Shown here: positions 57,317 through 64,000 of the stretch, piece by piece
Layout: each line of letters begins with the position of its first letter
Position numbering within the stretch: position 1 is the stretch's first letter
Assembly: GCA_034440575.1 (NCBI GenBank)
Contig: JAOTOL010001204.1
Span: 237,001 to 301,000, forward strand
DNA: 64,000 nt
Direction of reading: 5' to 3'
Source: Imbricaverruca yamaguchii
Taxonomy: Eukaryota > Arthropoda > Thecostraca > Neoverrucidae
Position numbers and translations under genes: made by a program
Notes under the pieces: generated by a model
Seen by the model: only the letters and a program-made list of their open reading frames with translations
The model's database searches: none
What the model was told of the DNA's origin: nothing

Positions 57317-60300
57317 AAATAAAGTCCCCTTTTGTCAAAATATCAAAAAGCTAACCTAGCCTAACCTAACCAATACTACCTCTTTTGTCTGCCTCATGGA
57401 GGTAAATTTATGGAAAACTTGTGTTTTTATTACCATGAAGCACAATAATACCTTGAAAACTACATAATACTTTTCTTCATTATGCATTCTCCCACTGCCA
57501 TTTTATATCAATTTCCTCACCAACTGCGAAGTATGCATTCACGTCAGGAATGAGTGGTAACATCATCTTAGTCATTTTAAGAAACGTATCCTTGCGAGTT
57601 GTTTTTGAAATAACACTTGTGAATTAAAAAAACAGGTGTATCTGAAATATATTGTCGCATTTTTATATTCCCTTAACTGGAGCTTGATAACGCATACAAA
57701 TCCCGATAGCGGATTCCAGTTCCTTATGACCATTAGGAGAGAAATCAAAATATCGCTGCTGCATGACTTTGATTCTTTAGGTTGGTGATGTACTAGCAAT
57801 ACCAAAAGTGCATGAGCCTCCAGCCACATAATCATGGGTTGGGTTATATGTGTAACATTTTAAGTTCATCACAGGTGTTTTCCTGCAGAACAGCTTCAGG
57901 TTTGGGCTGGTTGATCGAAACCTACCTTCCAACCCCAAACAATACCAACCTTAGTGCTAGGTATTTCCATGCATGCCATTCTGGCTTGCCTGCATTCTTG
58001 TTCCCAAATTGTTTTTGGTAGCGCGCCAGATTTGTCACACTTTTATCTCAAACTCAGCAGCTCAACATGTCTGCCGATAGGTGACACGTTGAACTTTGTA
58101 CACGTTGAAGACGTTGAACTTTGCAAAATAACTTTGCAATTCTTTCGCCTTGAACGGTCAATGGAACTCTGGTTCATAAAGCCACCCGAGGAAGAATTCG
58201 GACCAAATTTAATAAATAAGTAAAGCAAGTAAATGGTAGCAAGTGGCATAGCATTAACTGCTAGGAGATTTCCAATACTCGGTTTCGAATGACGTTACCC
58301 ACATCCTTCAATTTCTTATTTACGGTTTTTTGGTTATTTACGTTAGGTATCTTAATCGCCAAAGAAGAATTGCCAACAAGCATTAAAATACATTAATGTT
58401 CGAAAACTGTCACATGCAGTTAAGTGTCCATTTCCACTACCGGTCGTTCCCGCGCCTCATCCGGAATTGGTTTACCCTCATCGAACCTTCACCGGATGGT
58501 TTACCCTCATCCTAATCCGGCCGATCATCGGTTGAGGAAGGAATACGACAAACGTGCCGCAACAGTGGCGTTCAACATCAAATAATTTGTTAGCCTAATT
58601 CGGCCAGGAGCACAGTCATTGGGTGGTATACATCGCACTTTCTTTATTTTAGAGCCATTTTTAAAAAGAAGTCCAAGGGACGTGTAATAGGTGACGGATA
58701 TGAGCAGTCACCCATGTTTTGTGTCACCAACTACACCACTTTATCGCCAATGCACCTCGGGAGCATTCAATGCACAGGTTGAGATCGGAACTGGGTGTCT
58801 TAAGTTCGATGAGCAAATTATAGGTTCAGTCATGCATGCCTATTTGTATGCATTTCAGGGGGCATGCCTCCTGGTACGCATCCATGTTTTTTGTTTGCAT
58901 CCATTATGTATCAGTGGCTGATCGAAGAGCTCCGTGTGCACGCTGCATGGGAAAGTGGCTTCCCTCTGACGCACGAGCGTTGCGATTTATGAAAATTATG
59001 GTGGGGAAATATATGAAGACAGTGGACATGCCCAAATTGATTGGAGGTCACACTCTCTGATGTTAGCAGTTAGTAGTCCAGTGTTATCAGTTAAAATTAT
59101 TGGGGTAGGGAAACCAACATTAAGTGGCACTTGCCCCTTCACAAATATAGAAAGTACCGCCGAGTGCCTTTCACTGTGTACTAGGGTCTCTCGCTAGTGT
59201 GAACTAGTGCCGAGTGCCTCTCGCTATATGCCGAGTCCTACTCGAGTGCCACTCGCTAAACGGTGTTTCATCCTAAGTTTCCCCTCTCAGAGTAAAAGAT
59301 GTTAATTCAGCATGCTCCTGTGCAGTCCCCTCTTCCCGTTTAATGAAAATTCTTCGAACGGGAGCGTCAAGGGACTACCGCAAATGCGTACCTCCAAGGA
59401 CCTGCCTCCCCGCCCTTGAAAATGTCTGGATCTGCCCCCGGAATAAATGTTTTTTTTTTTTATAAAGTTCCTGAAGCAGCACAAACCATCGTTATCCACT
59501 ATGAAATCACATCAGCTTCCCGGTCGGAAAGGGAATACAAAACACAGCATGCAGTGTACTTTATTCATCCTCCAATAGCTACTGCACAATAGGTTTCATT
59601 GGGCTTTCACAACAGCGTGTAGGCATATCAATTAATACAAATATCGGCACTGGCACATCCAAGATCGGGGCAAGCAATCGAGATTGCCACCGATTGGCAC
59701 ATATGCGCCAAATAGCACTACAACAGCTGATTGAAGGACAAAGCTACCGGTCGTTCCCGTGCCTCGACCTGAAGGATCGAAGGTGGCCGAAGCTCAACCT
59801 ATTCCGGATGAGGGCTCGGGAACAGATCCTAAGACTCTAACGATTACCGTCGATAAAGAACCTCTTACACAGTTATCAGTCGAAACTTGCACACACAAAC
59901 TATTGGTCCGAGTGGGGAACTATCTCCAGTCGTAGCTGAAGCGATCACACACACCCATTGTGGACCTGGAGAAGTTTCGACTGCGCCACCAAGTCGGCGC
60001 TGCCGGGACTCGGAGGCGCCACAATGATCGGCGTGGCACCAGGGCTGCAGGTGGCGCCACCACACGGGCCCATTCATCCTCACACGTCACGAATGGAGGA
60101 GTGGTACCCCACTACGCCTTTTAGCGTGCAAGTTTGAGCACACTGCGCGGATTTCAGTATTAAAACAATAGGTGCTTCTCTGTTGTGTAAAAAGCAACAT
60201 TCCTGGCAATGTTGAAACCGTTTGCACTTCAAACCTGTGCATATGTGGAAATATCCAGATATAGAAATAGCATGTGTTTGAAAATATCATTAATTTCGCA

Positions 60301-60390
60301 TGCACGTCTTACAATGAAGGGTACAGGAATGAAGTGTTCTCAATGAAGGACATATACTGTGTACTTTCACGCCAGAACCCAGGGTGTACA
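57317..60390. other. Unassigned intergenic sequence
   Basis: AT-rich to 58260, mixed after. ACCGGTCGTTCCCG occurs at 58440 and 59747 in direct orientation. 59155-59265 has a weak repeat of GCCGAGTGCC and CTCGCTA-like blocks. ORFs of 60-90 aa are unrecognised and I do not call them genes. Confidence 0.4.
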
Positions 60391-60391
60391 T

Positions 60392-61110
60392 CAGTCACCT
60401 AGTCGGTGAGCGACAGTAACTTAGTCGATATTGTCATCCCGGGCTGCGCAGACCGGCGGAAAGTGCACCGTTTTGCGTCCAATTTCGCCACCTATGCATC
60501 AGTTGGCATAGCACATCCAAATTGCAAATCACAGCTCCACCTTCAGCCCAGCATCATTCATTGTAGTACAAGTGCAACCGATTTCGACAAAACTGCATTC
60601 GGGTTCAGATTTGCAGTGAATATTTCGGCATGTGTGAATAATTCAGTGATAGTGCGATGAATTTCGGCAGAGTGGAAGCAATTTCGACGCGAAAAGTACT
60701 CCGCTATGAGACTTGTTTTTGTCGTATTTGGTTAAATATGTACCCATTGTCCAATAAAGGGGCGATATTTGACGTTCTGTGTGTATAATTGTATGTACAC
60801 AACATAATGCGACGTTGACCAGTGGTAAGTTCCGGCGCGTCTCAGCATGCTAACGCACTCAACCAATTAGAAGCCAGCCACTATTTCTTTCAAGTCTAGC
60901 ACGCCGCAACCACAAGGTCAGGAGGTCCAGCTCGTCTGGAGGTCGTCATGCCACGTAGGGACGTACGAGGAGGCGATACAGGAACTCAACCGAAGAGGAA
61001 GGATGGGCAATCATCAATGCTAATTTTGTATGGGTGCATCCTGTATGTATGGGTGCATGGGTCTGCGCAGCTGGTGAGAACATTATCGACTAAGTGACTG
61101 TCGCCCACTA
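60392..61110. mobile_element. Non-autonomous DNA transposon (MITE) with about 60-bp terminal inverted repeats
   Basis: Left end CAGTCACCTAGTCGGTGAGC then GACAGTAACTTAGTCGATA to GCTGCGCAGACC (60453). The right end, read on the minus strand from 61110, gives CAGTCACTTAGTGGGCGACA, GTCACTTAGTCGATAATG and GCTGCGCAGACC. Within each terminus AGTCAC.TAGT is repeated about 24-28 bp apart. No transposase in the 600-bp interior. Superfamily undecided; no clear target-site duplication. Confidence 0.75.
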
Positions 61111-61280
61111 AGTGACTGTGCTCTGGCGTATAAGTGCTCGGCATGTGCCCTTCATTGCGAGCACTTCGTTACTTGTACCCTTCGCTGTAAAATGTTCATG
61201 CGGAATTAATGACATTTTCAAATGCATATTATTTGTATATCAGGATATTTCTACATATCACAACTTTTTTCCCCTTTTTT

Positions 61281-61612
61281 TAAATAAAATAAATTTGATC
61301 CGAATTGTTTCTGGGGTGGCTTGAGGAACCAGGGTTCTATTGCTAAGTAGAGCTTGTTGCGTGAACCCTGGCCCAGTCACCCGATCCATGAACTCCAGCT
61401 CAACGGCAGAATTTAGACCGAAAGTTTAACGTGCCGCCAATGCACCGACACGGCCGCCCGGTAGCTGGTCCCCGGCCTTATCGGGCCAGCTGCCAACTGA
61501 CACTCCCGGCCGGGGGCTAAATGCGAGCGGGCGAAGCGACTCGAACCCTGTGTTGCCAGTACAGGGGAGACTAGTGCAGGCCAGCGCTCTAACCAACTGA
61601 GCTACCGGGGCG
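61281..61612 (-). mobile_element. tRNA-derived SINE, full length
   Basis: Minus-strand head GCCCCGGTAGCTCAGTTGGT and B-box CACAGGGTTCGAGTCG, same body as at 19121, tail AAATTTATTTTATTT at the left edge (about 61281-61300). The best-preserved head of the five. Confidence 0.93.
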
Positions 61613-61867
61613 GCAAACCTTAAAGTGCATATCGCTTAAACATAGCCAGCAACGCTTCTTTTTACACAGACATACATATTGTCCAATAAAATACCTTTTT
61701 CATGCATGCTGCTCGGCCGAACTTCTCCGTCTTGTGTCATATCCGGGCGCAATATGCCGAAATGCCGAAATTGGATGCGCTTAATACTGAAACCAGTGCA
61801 GTTTGTTCAAGCTTGTACGCAAAAAGGTGTAGTCAGGGAGCTGATATTGACGCCGTACGTCATCACC

Positions 61868-62440
61868 GGTCACCGACTGCACCCCAAGATAGCAATGCCT
61901 TCTTTAAGGATGTTGAATCGCAAGTTAGTCAGGGTGACCCCAGCACGAGATGCCGCTATCCCGTTGTCCCTCCGGTACTGGCTGACAGCCAGATGCTGTT
62001 TCCCCCATCGAATTCAGCACGCTGAAAACATTCTCCATTGGGTTCAGAAAGGGTAAATATGCCGACAGTCGACGGATCCGGTGCGCGTCAGGTAGCGCCA
62101 CGTGATGTTCCACGTCCCGGTGTGACGGCGCATTGTCAAAGAGAAACGTTACCTCCTCGCCTTCTCCAACGATGGCGCTGATGCCGTACAATAAATCAGC
62201 GAACTTGTGTGAATCGACATCACCTTCGAAAACTTGGTGGCAGCTGGTGCCGTCCGGATGGCGGTCGCTGATGGCCGTGATGGCGGTGACGTCATTGCCA
62301 CGGGATCCACAAACCGAGCGATTGGCTCTCTCGCCAGCTACCACTCGACTTCGAGAACGCATCAGGTTAAACCCAGTTTCGTCGATATAAACGCGGTGTC
62401 CGGCGATTCTACTGTTATCACCCAGTTTGAAAACTAAAAG
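61868..62440 (-). pseudogene. DDE transposase, Tc1/mariner-IS630 type, C-terminal two thirds
   Basis: The minus-strand reading starts near 62440 with VYIDETGFNL (first catalytic Asp), continues through MRSRSRVVAGERANR, has VTFLFDNAPSHRDV (second Asp) and YLPFLNPMENVFSVL (final Glu), then shifts frame near 62005 and ends KQHLAVSQYRRDNGIAASRA and LTNLRFNILKEG. The enzyme cuts and joins transposon ends. The N-terminal HTH domain is missing or unreadable past 62440. The Met at 62362 is inside the domain, so it is not the true start. No terminal inverted repeats were found around it. Confidence 0.85.
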
Positions 62441-62705
62441 TGATCACATTTGATTCTTTCAGAGTTTCTCTCCCCCGGTTACGGCACCACTTTTTGCTCA
62501 CCGTTATGCAGCAGCCGCGGAACACCCGGGAGATCGTGGAGTTGTCTACGCGGGATTTGTCAGGCCACGATGAACTATGCAAGAACTATTGCGGTTCGGT
62601 TCTCGAAGCTGATGGTAACATCGACTAGCGAGACCTCGTTGCCGCGCGTCACACCTAGGTCTGGGCGGAGGACACCTAACGGCAAGGGCTCCTGCTGTTG
62701 ACACT

Positions 62706-62815
62706 CTGTGTGGTGTTCGGCAAGGGCGCACGCTGTCGACCCTCTGTGTGGTGTTCGGCAAGGGCGCACCCTGTCGACTCTCTGTGGGGTGTTCGGCAAG
62801 GGCGCCCGCTCGGTG
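62706..62815. repeat. 38-bp tandem repeat, 3 copies, over the RT GVRQG motif
   Basis: GGTGTTCGGCAAGGGCGC starts at 62712, 62750 and 62788. Only the last copy joins in frame to the RT fragment that follows. Confidence 0.85.
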
Positions 62816-63010
62816 GGACACTTTTCAGTATTGGAATGGAGCTCCTGTTGCGTGCGCTGGAGTGCGTGGGGATCAGGTGCCTGGTGTTTGCAGACGACCT
62901 GACACTGATCTTCCCCACTGCCAAGGTTCCTGGACGTGGGCTTGGCGTATTCGAGCGCGGCTGCCACTGGTGTGGGCTCCAGCCGAACCCAGCAAAATCA
63001 GGTCATGAAA
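62780..63010 (+). pseudogene. Reverse transcriptase fragment of another LINE group (R2/NeSL-like)
   Basis: Reads GVRQGRPLGGTLFSIGMELL, then CLVFADDLTLIF and CGLQPNPAKSG. These are RT palm motifs: the QG motif before the Asp pair, the Asp pair, and the following LNP-K motif. The usual Cys-Pro-Leu-Ser after GVRQG is changed. The pattern resembles R2/NeSL/R4-like RTs more than the CR1 or RNase H elements here, but the fragment is too short to assign. Upstream RT domains are replaced by the 38-bp repeats. Confidence 0.72.
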
Positions 63011-63149
63011 ATTGCAAACAATAGAGCTTAGCACCGTACCCATCCACTCTGAATATTTCGTTACTCCAGTTTTAATAGAAGCCGGGATGTTTTGGGGCGG
63101 AATCCGCCCCATACCGTGCGTTGGTATTTTTTAGCCCCTCTAGGCGCGT

Positions 63150-63450
63150 GTTAATATGGAGATAGTGGCCAGGATAGCCAGTGCTTCAGCGGAGTGATGG
63201 AAAAGCTAACCGGTAGACGTTTGGAGGGCCTGAGGCTTCGCCAAATGATGCCGGTGCCTACTTTGACCTCCTGCTTCGACCCATCCGTGAATGCGGTTGA
63301 TTTGTGTTTGTTGAGACGGCGTGCTTCTTGTACTTGCGAAGACGGCGGGATATCGAATTTCTTTCCCGAGAGCAAGTGCTCGACCCTTGGTTCACTGCGG
63401 GTGCAGAATGGTCTATTGGGTGGTGGGGCTACAGTGGTTGCATTGTGAGG
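63150..63450 (-). pseudogene. RNase H LINE fragment
   Basis: Minus-strand AFTDGSKQEVKVGTGI and SKRLPVSFSI match LIFTDGSKHEAKVGIGI and SKRLPDNFSI of the LINE at 3-6 kb (3720-4040). DNA similarity is about three quarters by eye over 300 bp. It stops at 63450, where a TTAA MITE is inserted. Confidence 0.85.
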
Positions 63451-64000
63451 TTAATCCGCACCGTCTCTCTGGTCCTCACACCCGGTCTTGGGGCGGGGGA
63501 CGGATAGTAACTCCCCTCTAAAATCCAAACTAAGCGTAGCACGAAAACGAAGGAGGTGTCATCGGAAAGCTCTCGACGAGTATGGTTTGGATCCACCCCA
63601 AAATAATTTTCCCCCAAAAGTGACGTCACGAGGGGAGCTAGATTTTCACGATTTTTCACGACTTACATTATGTTTTTGGCTCTGGGGGATTTTGGGGATA
63701 TATGATTTTTTAAAAATCCTTTGGAATGAGAACAGGACAGCGAAATCGACTAGTGACATACAATGTTTTGCCCCCCACCCAAATTAATATTCCATTTTTG
63801 AAATATAAAAAAAAATTTGGGTTTTCTTTAATTTTCCTTTTCCAGAGCAGACCGAGAAACGTTGGAATTCAATTTGCCCTAATAAAATGCTTATTTCAGC
63901 CAGAATCTTCTGTTTAAACTGCAATTGGCAAATATGCAAAATTCATATGTAGTTAAAAAGGAAAAAAGGAAATATTCCACTCGTGTGTTTTGTTGCATCA
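63451..64000. mobile_element. Second copy of the TTAA MITE, runs past the window end
   Basis: TTAA at 63451-63454, then CCGCACCGTC, matching the left end of the element at 27070. The interior matches to the window end (AAACTAAGC, CACGAAAACGAA, GACTTACATTATGTTTTTG, CAGACCGAGAAACGTTG). The right terminus lies outside. Confidence 0.82.

Overview
The window is eukaryotic, intergenic and very rich in repeats. It has no operons, long non-coding gaps, long (GT)n, (AC)n and (TA)n microsatellites, and many decayed non-LTR retrotransposons. Three things point to an arthropod: several LINEs carry RNase H, the SINEs are tRNA-derived, and there are small secreted Gly/Tyr-rich peptide genes. A tick or other chelicerate is my best guess, but nothing seen here proves it.

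The only convincing host genes are two tandem paralogues, at about 30.8-32.2 kb and 35.0-36.3 kb, on a roughly 4.2-kb duplicated unit. Each has a TATA box, a one-exon CDS for a signal peptide plus a Gly-rich then Tyr/Gln-rich mature peptide, a conserved splice donor and acceptor around a 3'-UTR intron, and a conserved AATAAA.

Layout. 0-2.3 kb: CR1-type LINE (+). 2.7-3.0 kb: short tandem repeat. 3.0-6.15 kb: LINE with RNase H (-). 7.6-9.08 kb: 28-bp satellite. 9.7-10.3 kb: about 20-bp satellite. 11.2-12.7 kb: old CR1 remnant with esterase ORF1 and endonuclease (-). 13.9-14.1 kb: (GT)n. 14.6-15.6 kb: LINE remnant (-). 16.4-16.9 kb: 77-bp satellite. 17.8-21.2 kb: two long inverted copies of a repeat around a Cys-containing reading frame and a SINE. 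21.6-25.1 kb: 87-bp satellite split by an RNase H LINE with a 13-bp target-site duplication. 25.4-30.5 kb: degenerate GC-rich minisatellites and a TTAA-flanked MITE. 30.5-37.1 kb: peptide-gene duplication, with an 18-bp minisatellite between the two units. 37.2-41.6 kb: SINE and an APE-type LINE containing a 570-bp inverted duplication. 41.7-48 kb: SINEs, a perfect palindrome, a second 18-bp minisatellite and microsatellites. 48.05-57.3 kb: a CR1 element split by a near-complete 4.85-kb CR1 of the same family. 60.4-61.1 kb: MITE. 61.3-61.6 kb: SINE. 61.87-62.44 kb: DDE transposase remnant. 62.7-63.45 kb: two unrelated LINE fragments. 63.45 kb to the end: second copy of the TTAA MITE.

The mobile elements are linked by nested insertions. 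One CR1 lies inside another, an RNase H LINE lies inside a satellite, and a TTAA MITE lies inside a LINE whose empty-site paralogue is also in this window. I found no sign of a new defence or biosynthetic system. The most informative content is the insertion and rearrangement history.
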